64,000 nt of DNA, taken from NCBI RefSeq assembly GCF_016908595.1, contig NZ_JAFBEC010000008.1, forward strand, positions 62,001-126,000. Reading direction: 5' to 3'. Position 1 is the first letter of the stretch. Each line of letters starts with the position of its first letter. Positions 18,327-27,591 of this stretch are shown in pieces. The position numbers and the translations under genes were made by a program. The DNA is from Geomicrobium sediminis (GTDB lineage: Bacteria > Bacillota > Bacilli > Bacillales > Marinococcaceae). The notes under the pieces are model-generated. The model saw nothing but the letters and a program-made list of their open reading frames with translations. It searched no databases and was not told the origin of the DNA.

Positions 18327-20457
18327 TTTCCTTTACTTCTCCTTGCTCATCGTCTGGATATTCAATTCTAGAATGAAACGTCCCTTTCAACGTTTCACAC
18401 ATTGAATCTGCGACAGTCGCTAACTCTTTTAATGTAATATCACATTCGTTAAATTGCTGGTCAACAAGACGATCACGAATGATCGCATCGACGAGGTTCC
18501 GAATTTTCTCTTCTGTTGGATTAGGCATTGAACGGACTGCAGCTTCAACGCTATCTGCAATTCCGATAATCGCCGATTCTTTAAATTGTGCCCGTGGTCC
18601 AGGATATCGATACTCTGACTCTACAGGTTCTTTGCCTTGTTCTTTCGCCTTATAGTAGAAGAACTTCAATAAAGTTGTACCGTGATGTTCCTTTGCGATA
18701 TCAACAATCTCTTTCGGGAAGTTGTGTTTTTCAAGGATCGCTGCCCCGTCATACGGATGATCAATAATAATTTGCTTGCTTCGCTCTGGCGGTAATCGAT
18801 CGTGCGGATTCTCAATTTGCATTTGGTTTTCAATAAAGTACATCGGATTTTTCGTTTTACCTAAGTCGTGATAATAAGCACCTACACGAGCAAGCAGACC
18901 ATTTGCACCAATTGCTTCAGATGCCGCTTCAGAAAGGTTAGCAACCATTACACTATGGTGATACGTTCCCGGAGCTTCAAGCAAAATCTTCCGAAGTAGC
19001 GGTTGGTTTGCATTCGTTAATTCAATGAGTTTCGTTTTCGATAATATATTAAAGCCTGTTTCAAAAAACGGCAAGAGGCCTAGAGACAAAATTGCTGATA
19101 AAAAGCCAGAGAGCACTGCAAAGCTTACTTCATTGCCGTACGTTTGAAAAACAACTTGCTGATTGTTCAGCATGTGGAGCAACGTAACCGCTAAACCGTT
19201 AATTAACGCAACAAAGATCCCTGCTTGGAGCACTTTTGAGATCCGCGGTTGCTTACCGATAAAAAACACACCCGCAAATCCGCTTAATATCGCGTAAATT
19301 AAGAATGAAGAATGGAACGAACTTGCCGCTGCATGACTAAAAATAATACTACCAGTAATCGCAAACAACGTTGCAGAAAAGAGCGCGACACGGTAATTAA
19401 TCAATTGTGCAAGCAACATCGGTCCAAGTGCCATCGGCGTTAACCACATGACGCCTGTTAGGTCGAATTGAATGATTAAGCTTTGCAAATTCATGATTAC
19501 GAGCATCACGACAAATACAATAACATACAAAAGCAAATATTTATTACTGTTATGAATCGGAGCACTCGTTTGCATCATGTACAATTGCAACAAAAGTAAA
19601 AGAAGACCTACAAAGATTAACAACCCTATGTATGGATACAAAGACGTACTATCATCAAGAAGCCCAACGAGTCGCATTTGTTCATAAGCTTCCGGACCAA
19701 TGACTTCTCCTTCTTGCGCAAGAAGTTGCCCTTCTCGAATCAACACTGGGTCGACTTCACTAACCGCCAGTTCGACTTGCTCGTTTGTCGCTTCATCATC
19801 ATAAATATAATTCGCGGTTACAAGAGACGTCGTTATCTCAGACACAGCACTTTGCATTCGACTGCTTGTAATAGAACGGGACACCCGCTCTTCTGCTTCT
19901 TCACGCGCCGTCGGAACTTGATCAACAGAAATGCCATCGTTCATAACTTCAAAGATCGCATTTCTAGCCACATCTCTTGCTGTTCTTAACTCTTGATTTG
20001 AAGATGTTAAAAGCGTCTCAATCGTTGCGCTAGAAATGGATTGATCTACATTTTCACTTAGTGCATCTTGCATATATTCGACTTGTTCATCGGTACTAGG
20101 AGGCTCGTCAGCTTCTTCAGATTCTTCTTCCATCTCTGATTGAAGTGTGATTGCCAAATCAAAGATTGCATTCACTTTATCTGTTTGCGTTGTTGCATAA
20201 TGCGTTTGAAGTGTATAGACAGGATCGATCGTCGCGACAGCTTCTCGCCTTCGTTCTGCTGTTTGTTCTTCGTGTTCAATTGTAATAGGAGAACGGATGT
20301 CTTGTGGAGCTGGTTCAGACAATGAGATGTCCAATTGCTCAGGTACAACATTGTTAAATGTTGATACGTAAAGAAGAACCCCGAGTAACAGAAACAACCC
20401 TAGTCGAATGTAACGATTGTTAAGAGCAGTCTGCTTTTTGTTGGATTTCTGTGACAC
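18319..20457 (-). CDS. pgpH: Cyclic-di-AMP phosphodiesterase PgpH (7TM-HD family)
   Basis: This membrane enzyme hydrolyses c-di-AMP to pApA, controlling osmolyte and potassium homeostasis. It has 712 residues: a TM helix at about 15-32, an extracytoplasmic 7TMR-HDED domain (about 50-270) with a very acidic insert (EMEEESEEADEPPSTDEQ), seven TM helices (about 278-480) and a cytoplasmic HD domain with PGTYHHSVMVANL, YYHDLGKT and IKEHHGT-type histidines. It starts with GTG behind GGAGGAGAA. It is called YqfF in B. subtilis. Confidence 0.95.
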   Translation of the reverse strand: MSQKSNKKQTALNNRYIRLGLFLLLGVLLYVSTFNNVVPEQLDISLSEPAPQDIRSPITIEHEEQTAERRREAVATIDPVYTLQTHYATTQTDKVNAIFDLAITLQSEMEEESEEADEPPSTDEQVEYMQDALSENVDQSISSATIETLLTSSNQELRTARDVARNAIFEVMNDGISVDQVPTAREEAEERVSRSITSSRMQSAVSEITTSLVTANYIYDDEATNEQVELAVSEVDPVLIREGQLLAQEGEVIGPEAYEQMRLVGLLDDSTSLYPYIGLLIFVGLLLLLLQLYMMQTSAPIHNSNKYLLLYVIVFVVMLVIMNLQSLIIQFDLTGVMWLTPMALGPMLLAQLINYRVALFSATLFAITGSIIFSHAAASSFHSSFLIYAILSGFAGVFFIGKQPRISKVLQAGIFVALINGLAVTLLHMLNNQQVVFQTYGNEVSFAVLSGFLSAILSLGLLPFFETGFNILSKTKLIELTNANQPLLRKILLEAPGTYHHSVMVANLSEAASEAIGANGLLARVGAYYHDLGKTKNPMYFIENQMQIENPHDRLPPERSKQIIIDHPYDGAAILEKHNFPKEIVDIAKEHHGTTLLKFFYYKAKEQGKEPVESEYRYPGPRAQFKESAIIGIADSVEAAVRSMPNPTEEKIRNLVDAIIRDRLVDQQFNECDITLKELATVADSMCETLKGTFHSRIEYPDDEQGEVKENE

Positions 20458-20478
20458 GGCGATTCTCCTCCATTCGCC

Positions 20479-21447
20479 CTATAGTGACGATTCTTCGTTC
20501 GTGTCATAGGCTTCAAGAATCCGCTTAACGAGTGTATGACGAACGACGTCAGCACCTTCGAGGTAAATAAAGCTAATTCCATTCACATGACCAAGAATGT
20601 CTTTCGCAATTCCTAAACCAGATTTCTTACCTTTTGGTAAATCAATTTGAGTAAGGTCGCCGTTAACGATCATTTTTGAACCAAAGCCTAGACGCGTGAG
20701 GAACATCTTCATCTGCTCAGGGGTCGTATTTTGAGCTTCATCTAAGATCACAAACGCATCATCCAACGTACGACCACGCATATAAGCAAGAGGTGCAACT
20801 TCAATCGTCCCTCTTTCCATTAACCTTGCCGTATGCTCTGTACCAAAAATGTCATGAAGCGCATCATAAAGCGGGCGTAAATATGGATCAACTTTCTCTT
20901 TCAAGTCACCAGGTAAAAATCCTAAGTTCTCACCCGCTTCAACGGCTGGTCTCGTTAAAACGATGCGTTCTACTTGTCCAGCTTTCAAGGCACTTACAGC
21001 CATAACGACTGCCAAATACGTTTTCCCAGTACCCGCAGGACCGATACCAAAGATTAGGTCGTGGTTACGAATCGCACGAACATACTTTTGTTGTCCGAGT
21101 GTTTTCACAACGATCGGTTTGCCTTTTGCATTAATCGCAATCGTTTCCTGATACATGTGGTTTAACTTATCGAGCTGCTTATCTTCGTCCAACTGCAATG
21201 CATAAATTACATCCCGCTCACTAATGAGCGTACCTTGTCGAAGCAGTGACAGCAGCTTTAAAAAGACGCGTTCAATCCGATTGATATATTCTTCCTTGCC
21301 AGTCACAACGAGCGCTTCGCCCCTAGTAACAATGGAAACGCCAAGAAGCTCTTCTGCCCGTTTAAGATGTGTGTCATTCGGACCGAACAAAGTTTGCAAT
21401 TCTGTGGAATCTTCTACGTGCAAATCAATGACTTTTCGTTCTGTCAA
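20479..21447 (-). CDS. phoH: PhoH-like ATPase
   Basis: This PhoH family P-loop protein has 322 residues and is probably linked to RNA metabolism. Walker A GPAGTGKTYLAVVMA and Walker B ILDEAQNTTPEQMKMFLTR are clear. An N-terminal KH-like part precedes the ATPase. The start is set at the TTG at 21447 because AAGGAG is 9 nt upstream; an in-frame TTG 3 codons earlier overlaps the yqfD stop and lacks spacing. The gene order yqfC-yqfD-phoH-pgpH-ybeY is as in B. subtilis. Confidence 0.94.
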   Translation of the reverse strand: MTERKVIDLHVEDSTELQTLFGPNDTHLKRAEELLGVSIVTRGEALVVTGKEEYINRIERVFLKLLSLLRQGTLISERDVIYALQLDEDKQLDKLNHMYQETIAINAKGKPIVVKTLGQQKYVRAIRNHDLIFGIGPAGTGKTYLAVVMAVSALKAGQVERIVLTRPAVEAGENLGFLPGDLKEKVDPYLRPLYDALHDIFGTEHTARLMERGTIEVAPLAYMRGRTLDDAFVILDEAQNTTPEQMKMFLTRLGFGSKMIVNGDLTQIDLPKGKKSGLGIAKDILGHVNGISFIYLEGADVVRHTLVKRILEAYDTNEESSL

Positions 21448-21452
21448 ATTAC

Positions 21453-22634
21453 TCAATCTCCTTGTTGTATAGGCGCAACTTGTACAATATTTTCAACGAC
21501 TTGATAATGTATGGATAGCTTAACTTTACCATTGTCTGTTTGTGTCTGTAAAATATTTTCAGCGATGATCTTCGCATCGTTGTCCAATTGTTGCTCTAGA
21601 TGATTCTTCCCAATTGATACCGCATGCTCAATCGCTTCTTCTTCACTGTACTCAATTGTCATCGTGTCTCGTTGTTCATACGTCGTTTTTTCGATCGGTA
21701 ATGGAACAGTTACAAATCCGAGTGGTAACGTTAACTGATCGGTCTCTCTATGGAATTGCTCATATTCCACTTCAGCATCTTTGTTCCAAAACACAAATGA
21801 ATAATCGTTCCATGTAAACGTGTATTGATTTTTCGTTTCACCTGTTGATGCAGTGCCGCTTAATTGAAGAGGAGCTTCTACTGTTCCTTGATACCACGTC
21901 TCAGCCATCACTTCACCCTTTGCAGCAATTGCAGTTTCTTCTCCTTCTCTTCCGATCAATCCAGATACGAGCAATTCTCCTTTTTGAACGACGTCATTGC
22001 TCTTTACGACGGCACGACCATTTTCGACATACATCTGTTGAATAACACCATTTTTATTCGCAATTAAATGACGAGGGGGAAGCTGTTCTTGTTCTTCAGC
22101 AAGATGTTGTTCAACGACTCTGAATTGATACTTTGTCCCAATCTTTTCAACACCAATCCAAGTAGCGCCAGGCACTTCCTCTGTTACACGTTGTTGAATG
22201 TCTGCTTCTGGAGCTAATCGCCATTGAGGCTGTCCGATTCTTAAGCCTTCTTGTTCAGCCCACTCACGAACGTCTTGTTCAACGAGAGGAGAAGCCCCCT
22301 CAATATCAACCTTCCACACGAGCTGTGAAAGCAAACCTAGCGCAACACAAAAAGCAACAATTCCAATGATGAACCCAAATCGCTTCTTACTCCGCTCTTT
22401 GATCAAGTACATGCCATCTCTCTCTAAAAAACGAATAACGAGTCCACGTTTACGTGCGATTTTTCTTAACTTTCTTACGTCTTCGATTAGAATAACTGCG
22501 CGTACGCTTGTCATGCTCGTCCTTTCAACATTCATAAATTGAATGTTTTGAGACGTACATGCGTTAATAAACGATTCAACTCCCTCTCCTTCAACCGTCG
22601 TAACAACCGTGCCGAGCCACGTTTTTTTGCTCAT
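21453..22634 (-). CDS. yqfD: Sporulation protein YqfD
   Basis: This YqfD family membrane protein of 393 residues is part of the SigE regulon in B. subtilis and important for engulfment-stage events; the mechanism is not known. There is one TM segment at about residues 88-108 after a basic N-domain, then a large extracytoplasmic region. The start at 22634 (ATG) follows AGGAGG by 11 nt; a TTG two codons earlier is possible. It lies directly after yqfC. Confidence 0.9.
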   Translation of the reverse strand: MSKKTWLGTVVTTVEGEGVESFINACTSQNIQFMNVERTSMTSVRAVILIEDVRKLRKIARKRGLVIRFLERDGMYLIKERSKKRFGFIIGIVAFCVALGLLSQLVWKVDIEGASPLVEQDVREWAEQEGLRIGQPQWRLAPEADIQQRVTEEVPGATWIGVEKIGTKYQFRVVEQHLAEEQEQLPPRHLIANKNGVIQQMYVENGRAVVKSNDVVQKGELLVSGLIGREGEETAIAAKGEVMAETWYQGTVEAPLQLSGTASTGETKNQYTFTWNDYSFVFWNKDAEVEYEQFHRETDQLTLPLGFVTVPLPIEKTTYEQRDTMTIEYSEEEAIEHAVSIGKNHLEQQLDNDAKIIAENILQTQTDNGKVKLSIHYQVVENIVQVAPIQQGD

Positions 22635-22658
22635 GATCAACACGTCCTCCTTCTTTCA

Positions 22659-22934
22659 TTACACATGTTTTATTTCATCAATCGTTCCTTCGAGGATGAG
22701 CTCCTCTGGTAAAATTGCTTTAATGATGATGTTTTGCCCGACAACGATTAACTCGCCGTCAGTAAGACGCAAGTGTACGCGCTCTGGTGTAAAGGAAAGA
22801 ATGCCTTGATGATTCTCAACATAGACATGCAATTGACCGATCATTGTCACCCTCGGCAATCCTAACGTAACATCAATAGGAATTTGCATCCCTTTGCTAA
22901 TTAGCTTGCGAAACTTCTTTGAGATAGCGCTCAC
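22659..22934 (-). CDS. yqfC: Sporulation protein YqfC (YabP family)
   Basis: This is a 91-residue YabP/YqfC family protein. Family features are GLPRVTMIGQLHVYVENHQG and the IIIKAILPEELILEG C-terminal strand. The start is placed at GTG (22934), with AGGAGGG 8 nt upstream; an ATG two codons earlier is only 1-2 nt from that SD. In B. subtilis yqfC and yqfD are SigE-dependent. The upstream gap has CATACATA-like sequence but I could not fix a SigE promoter. Confidence 0.85.
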   Translation of the reverse strand: MSAISKKFRKLISKGMQIPIDVTLGLPRVTMIGQLHVYVENHQGILSFTPERVHLRLTDGELIVVGQNIIIKAILPEELILEGTIDEIKHV

Positions 22935-23006
22935 AAACATTCCCTCCTATATCTATTCGTATGTATGTAACTGGCTGTTTACCACTTCGTTTGTAACAAA
23001 AGAAAA

Positions 23007-23030
23007 AGCACCCTCAACGATGAGGATGCT
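23007..23030 (-). terminator. Intrinsic terminator upstream of yqfC
   Basis: AGCACCCTC (23007-23015) pairs with GAGGATGCT (23022-23030) with one wobble; the minus strand continues TTTTTCTTTT. It separates the nfeD-floA operon from yqfC-yqfD. Confidence 0.8.
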
Positions 23031-23044
23031 TTATCTTATGACAC

Positions 23045-23623
23045 TTATCTTGAACGTGTTCTTCTTATGCGATGTGGCTTTGTACCACGCGGCTCGGTTA
23101 AAATCTCAGACCAAATCATACCTTGAACGACGTCTTTTGACGTAATGTTCTTAAAGGAGACCGCTTGAGACGCATCAGCCACTCGACGCTTAGATTCGAG
23201 ATTGACAACTTTATCTTTTAACTGTTGTTCAGCTTCAAGACGACGTTTTCTCGCTTCTTCACGTTTACGTTCATATTCTTTCATTTCATCACTAACAACA
23301 ACTTCGTCATTTTGTCTCGCTTCAGAATACATCTCAGTATTCGCTTCGGTTTGACGCTCTGTAGGGTGGTCTGTCCGCTGTTGTTGTCCACCACCAAACA
23401 TTTCTTCAAGTTGTCGGCCTAGGTCACCAAACGGATTGTCCTGCTCTTGTGTTGGTTGTTGCTCCCGTTGATTACCTTGCGATGGTTGCCTACTTGCATC
23501 TTGTGGTTGACCACCTGTACCAGGCTTTTGACGTTCTTGTTGTTGCTTTTGTTGTTTTTGCGTGAACATGTTAATCAAACTCGATACGATGAACATAATC
23601 AACACAATCCATATAAAATCCAC
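23045..23623 (-). CDS. Uncharacterised membrane-anchored Q-rich protein downstream of floA
   Basis: I do not recognise a named function for this 192-residue protein. It has one N-terminal membrane helix (about 4-20), then a Gln/Pro-rich disordered stretch (about 22-80, e.g. QKQQKQQQERQK), a charged coiled-coil region (about 110-150, KEYERKREEARKRRLEAEQQ) and a C-terminal motif GMIWSEILTEPRGTKPHR. That tail looks conserved-type rather than random. GTG start behind AGGAGGGG. It is the last gene of the nfeD-floA operon (44 nt after floA) and ends at a terminator, so a role in FloA microdomains is possible. Confidence 0.8.
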   Translation of the reverse strand: MDFIWIVLIMFIVSSLINMFTQKQQKQQQERQKPGTGGQPQDASRQPSQGNQREQQPTQEQDNPFGDLGRQLEEMFGGGQQQRTDHPTERQTEANTEMYSEARQNDEVVVSDEMKEYERKREEARKRRLEAEQQLKDKVVNLESKRRVADASQAVSFKNITSKDVVQGMIWSEILTEPRGTKPHRIRRTRSR

Positions 23624-23667
23624 AGGTGACCCCTCCTTTTATTCGAGAGCCGCTACGTTAGTTGCGG

Positions 23668-24681
23668 TTACCGATTTTGGTGAGGATCTTGATCGGTTTC
23701 ATCATGTGTTGCTTTACCGATGCTCTCGCGCATATCTGTATCAGCTTGCACGTTTTGGAAATTAACGTAGTCCATAACACCTAAGTTACCAGCTCGGAAT
23801 GCTTCAGCCATCGCCATTGGTACTTCAGCTTCTGCTTCAACAACTTTCGCACGCATTTCTTCAACACGAGCTTTCATTTCTTGTTCTTTGGCAACGGCCA
23901 TCGCACGACGCTCTTCTGCTTTTGCTTGTGCAATGTTCTTATCTGCCTCAGCTTGATCTGTTTGAAGTTCTGCACCAATGTTCTTACCGATATCAATATC
24001 CGCAATATCAATGGATAGAATCTCGAATGCTGTACCCGAATCCAATCCTTTACTAAGAACGGTTTGTGAGATCATGTCAGGATTCTCTAGAACTTTCTTA
24101 TGATCGTGGTTTGAACCGATCGTTGATACAATACCTTCACCTACACGGGCAATTACTGTATCTTCACCAGCACCACCGACAAGGCGGTCGATGTTCGCAC
24201 GTACCGTAATACGTGATTTCGCTTTAATTTCAATCCCGTCCATCGCCACACCTGCAATAAATGGTGTTTCAATTACTTTCGGGTTTACACTCATTTGAAC
24301 CGCTTCAAGTACGTCACGACCCGCTAAGTCAATTGCTGCTGCACGCTCAAATGTAAGTTCAATATTTGCTCGGTGAGCTGCGATTAAAGCGTTAATTACG
24401 CGGTCCACATTACCACCAGCTAAATAGTGCCCTTCAAGCATGTTAATCGTTACATCAAGGCCTGCTTTCTTTGCTTTGATCAATGGTTCTACAACTCGTT
24501 TTGGAACAACATTACGTAGTCGCATCCCGACTAACGTGAAGATCCCTACTTTTACATTGGCAGCAACCGCTGCAATCCATAAACGAACTGGAACGAAAGT
24601 AAACAAAATCGCGAACAAAATGATTACAATTGCAACAACTACAATAATCATAATGTTACCTGTGTTGAATAGTTCATCCAT
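23668..24681 (-). CDS. floA: Flotillin-like protein FloA
   Basis: This 337-residue scaffold of functional membrane microdomains has an N-terminal membrane hairpin (about 10-30), an SPFH/PHB domain (about 35-235) and an Ala/Glu-rich coiled coil (about 237-290, [20 protein letters not shown]) ending in a short tail. It is 26 nt downstream of nfeD, as in B. subtilis yqeZ-floA. In that species the operon is linked to membrane fluidity and cell-envelope stress. Confidence 0.96.
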   Translation of the reverse strand: MDELFNTGNIMIIVVVAIVIILFAILFTFVPVRLWIAAVAANVKVGIFTLVGMRLRNVVPKRVVEPLIKAKKAGLDVTINMLEGHYLAGGNVDRVINALIAAHRANIELTFERAAAIDLAGRDVLEAVQMSVNPKVIETPFIAGVAMDGIEIKAKSRITVRANIDRLVGGAGEDTVIARVGEGIVSTIGSNHDHKKVLENPDMISQTVLSKGLDSGTAFEILSIDIADIDIGKNIGAELQTDQAEADKNIAQAKAEERRAMAVAKEQEMKARVEEMRAKVVEAEAEVPMAMAEAFRAGNLGVMDYVNFQNVQADTDMRESIGKATHDETDQDPHQNR

Positions 24682-24707
24682 GTTACTAAATCCCCCTTAA
24701 TTGTAGT

Positions 24708-26003
24708 TTACAGCTTTTCTCGTACAACAATACTTGCCCCGTTCGTCCGAACGACTTGAATTTCTATTCCCTGCTCTACAAAGCTTCCCTCTGTGACAAC
24801 GTCAATATTCTGACCGTTAAATTCACCGATTCCACCTGGACGTAGTGGGGTTAAAGCAACGCCAACTTCTCCAACGAGTTGCTTTTGGGTCAGGTGTCGC
24901 TCTTCAGATTCTTTCGTTGACAACTGATCGGCCAAGACGAATCGTTTCATCAAACCAATTCGACCGAAGTATTTAAATAACACGAAAGCCGCCGCTGCTG
25001 CAGCTGCTACTGCAATTCCGATCGAAACAAAAATCTGCGACGTATCAAAGGAGGCAAGGGAAATACTGCCGATAATAGCTCCAACACCTAGTAAACCAAA
25101 CAATCCAAAGCCTGTAAACACTATTTCAATAACTATAAGAATTAATCCGACTATGAGAAGGATTAAACTTTCCCATCCTGCAAATCCTGCAAACAAATGA
25201 CCAAAGAAAAATAACCCTAAGGATGAAAGGCCAATTAAACCGGCAATGCCAAATCCAGGAGTGAAAAACTCGGCAATTAAGCCGACTGCACCTACTGCAA
25301 GTAGAACCGAAATCATCGCTGGATGAGTAATCCACCTCGTTAGCGTCTCAAAAAATGTAATCTCTTGCTCTACGATTTCCGCATCAGCAAGATCTAATTT
25401 CGCAAGCACTTCTTCCCGATTATCGACTTTCCCTTCAGCGTAGCCATTGTTAACAGCTTCATCAGCAGATAAAGAAATGGGTTTATCTGGATTCACCATT
25501 TCCTCTGCAATATCTGGTGGTCGGTCATGATCACTACTTTGCGCTGCTGTCCGCATCTCTGTTGCCCAGTTTTGAGCAACCTTTTGATCTGCTGCATTAC
25601 CAGCACCGTCAATCACACTCGCGTTTCCAATTTGAGCACCTGGCTGCATAAAGATGTTGTCTGTGTACAATGCAATATAAGCACCCGCTGAAATCGCGCC
25701 GTAATTTTCACCTAGCACAAATGTAGTAATCGGAACTTCTGTCTCTTGTATTTTCCCTACGATATTCGTTGCTGCGTTCACAGCGCCGCCCGGCGTATCC
25801 ATTTCTAGTAGAATATGGTCCGCGCCTTGTTCTACGGCAGTGTAAATCGCTCGATCTAAAAAGGCTTCAAGCCCCCGCTCTACCGTCTGTTCAACAGGGA
25901 TCACATGCACGGTTTGATCACTTTGCGCACTTGATAAAAACGGCAAAAACATTCCTGCAACGAGCAGCAACAAAAACAGAGAAATTCGGTGCACCTTACT
26001 CAT
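24708..26003 (-). CDS. yqeZ: NfeD family membrane serine protease-like protein
   Basis: This 431-residue partner of FloA has a signal peptide (1-27, cleavage near SSA-QS), a ClpP-like serine protease domain with DTPGGAV and the nucleophile segment YGAISAGAY (about 98-108), several TM helices (about 235-345) and a C-terminal NfeD OB-fold (about 370-430, GEVGVALTPLRPGG). In B. subtilis yqeY stands between rpsU and this gene; here it is absent and rpsU has its own terminator. A possible promoter TTGTCT-18-TAAAAT lies upstream on the minus strand. Confidence 0.92.
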   Translation of the reverse strand: MSKVHRISLFLLLLVAGMFLPFLSSAQSDQTVHVIPVEQTVERGLEAFLDRAIYTAVEQGADHILLEMDTPGGAVNAATNIVGKIQETEVPITTFVLGENYGAISAGAYIALYTDNIFMQPGAQIGNASVIDGAGNAADQKVAQNWATEMRTAAQSSDHDRPPDIAEEMVNPDKPISLSADEAVNNGYAEGKVDNREEVLAKLDLADAEIVEQEITFFETLTRWITHPAMISVLLAVGAVGLIAEFFTPGFGIAGLIGLSSLGLFFFGHLFAGFAGWESLILLIVGLILIVIEIVFTGFGLFGLLGVGAIIGSISLASFDTSQIFVSIGIAVAAAAAAAFVLFKYFGRIGLMKRFVLADQLSTKESEERHLTQKQLVGEVGVALTPLRPGGIGEFNGQNIDVVTEGSFVEQGIEIQVVRTNGASIVVREKL

Positions 26004-26150
26004 TTGTTCCCACCCTTCTATCGCTTACGTAACCGTTATCACCATTTTACACAACGAAGAAGCACGAAGACAAGCGCTGCCACTTGTTGCTTTACACTAT
26101 TTACGTAATAACACCCTTAAGGGTTTCAAAAAATCGTACTAAAATGTGAA

Positions 26151-26180
26151 AAACCCTCGATACAATTGTATCGAGGGTTT
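26151..26180 (-). terminator. Intrinsic terminator after rpsU (30-bp perfect palindrome)
   Basis: The 15-nt half AAACCCTCGATACAA is repeated exactly as its inverse, giving a loopless-on-paper palindrome; TTTTTCACA follows on the minus strand. Confidence 0.85.
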
Positions 26181-26201
26181 CATACGCTCGTTTAGAAAAA
26201 C

Positions 26202-26375
26202 TTAGAACTTACGCTTACGCGCAGCTTCTGATTTTTTCTTTCGTTTAACGCTTGGCTTCTCATAATGTTTACGCTTGCGGACCTCAGCTAGAGTACCGTC
26301 TTTCGAAACATTTTTCTTAAAACGGCGCAACGCTGAATCGAGCGACTCATTCTTTCTAATACGTGTTTCAGCCAT
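26202..26375 (-). CDS. rpsU: Small ribosomal subunit protein bS21
   Basis: This 57-residue, very basic protein starts [19 protein letters not shown] and ends in [12 protein letters not shown]. Length and sequence are those of Bacillus S21. GGAGGGAGGG stands before the ATG at 26375. It is followed by a strong terminator and preceded by a strong SigA promoter, so it is a single-gene unit here. Confidence 0.97.
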   Translation of the reverse strand: MAETRIRKNESLDSALRRFKKNVSKDGTLAEVRKRKHYEKPSVKRKKKSEAARKRKF

Positions 26376-26458
26376 TTTGAATCCCTCCCTCCGCAGTACC
26401 GCTCACAATCATGACCTCTTCGTAAAAAGATCTTGTACTAGTGAAGTCATTTTACTAA

Positions 26459-26487
26459 ATTGTACTGCATACTTAGTCAGTTTGCAA
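26459..26487 (-). promoter_or_regulatory. SigA promoter of rpsU
   Basis: Minus strand: -35 TTGCAA, 17-nt spacer, -10 TACAAT at 26464-26459, about 80 nt before the rpsU ATG. Confidence 0.75.
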
Positions 26488-26552
26488 GAGTTATTTCAGT
26501 TTTTGAATATTCTCTTCTTGTCCTCATATAGATGAATTATGGAGGACGGGCT

Positions 26553-27479
26553 ATGGAATCTTCGTTTATGATGATTGTCGTTTACATTTTTATTTTCTTA
26601 TTTGGGATTGCACTAATTCGCTTAGGATTAGAACGAGCCACACCCGCACGGGTGAAGACGATGATTTATACGAGTACGAGCCATCCATTGCTCGGATTTA
26701 TCGTCGGCTTCGCTGTAACTGCAACGTTACAAAGCTCCACTGCTGTCATGGTTCTCGCAGTTAGTCTCGTCGCTGCTGGGCTAATTCCTTTTAGGCAAAC
26801 GATTGCTATTATACTCGGCGCAAATGTCGGTACGACGATTACGCTAGAAATCCTCGTACTATCTGGAGAAACACTCGGAATTATCGCACTGGCACTCGGC
26901 TTTGTTTGTTTGCTTTCTCGCTATAGAGGTCTTTTTCTATTCGGGATGATTTTCAGTGGGATCGGTTGTATGTTTCTTGCGATGGATGGTATGGGCAATT
27001 GGGGTCAAAACTTGGCAACAACCTCAATTCTCCAAGCATTTCTAAACCAAGATTTTAGTAATTTATCTTCGTTACTTGGTGGTACTGTAATCGCATCTAT
27101 TATTCAATCAAGCACGGCAACCATTGCCATCGCCATTCAATTGTATGCGAATGACTTGTTAAATTTAAATGAAGCCATCTCAATTATGATGGGTTCAAAC
27201 GTTGGAACTTGTTTAACGGCAGTCATTGCCGCAATCGGAGCTGGACGAGGCGCGATGCAAACAGCAATGGCAAACGTCGTGCTAAATCTTGGTGGGGCAC
27301 TATTGTTTTTGCCGTTTGTTGGCTTCTTCTCTGACATTGTTATGCACTTAACGAGTGATCCTGCGGCACAAGTTGCTCACGCATCGGTGATTTTTAATTT
27401 AGTTTGTTCTCTCGTACTGTTGCCGTTCATTCACCCTTTTGCAACGCTTATTGAGCGAATGACAGGTGGTAGAGTATAG
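26553..27479 (+). CDS. yqeW: Na/Pi-cotransporter family membrane protein (YqeW-like)
   Basis: This 308-residue membrane protein has about eight hydrophobic segments. It carries two inverted-repeat halves, each with the QSSTA signature of sodium/phosphate (NptA/PNaS) transporters: TLQSSTAVMVLA (about 58-69) and IIQSSTATIAIA (about 189-200). Each is followed by a GxNVGTT/GSNVGTC turn. The soluble PhoU tail of longer relatives is missing, as in B. subtilis YqeW. The start follows GGAGG by 7 nt. Substrate is inferred from family only. Confidence 0.88.
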   Translation: MESSFMMIVVYIFIFLFGIALIRLGLERATPARVKTMIYTSTSHPLLGFIVGFAVTATLQSSTAVMVLAVSLVAAGLIPFRQTIAIILGANVGTTITLEILVLSGETLGIIALALGFVCLLSRYRGLFLFGMIFSGIGCMFLAMDGMGNWGQNLATTSILQAFLNQDFSNLSSLLGGTVIASIIQSSTATIAIAIQLYANDLLNLNEAISIMMGSNVGTCLTAVIAAIGAGRGAMQTAMANVVLNLGGALLFLPFVGFFSDIVMHLTSDPAAQVAHASVIFNLVCSLVLLPFIHPFATLIERMTGGRV

Positions 27480-27525
27480 AAAATTACTATATCCAACAAA
27501 CACCTATCTCAATGTTTCATACAAA

Positions 27526-27574
27526 AAACCTTTTGATGCTTGGAGCGCTTCATTGCTCCTTTATCAAAAGGTTT
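27526..27574. terminator. Bidirectional terminator between yqeW and mtaB
   Basis: AAACCTTTTGAT (27526-27537) pairs perfectly with ATCAAAAGGTTT (27563-27574), with an inner GGAGC/GCTCC stem. Convergent genes flank it. Confidence 0.85.
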
Positions 27575-27591
27575 CTTAATGAATACAAGTG

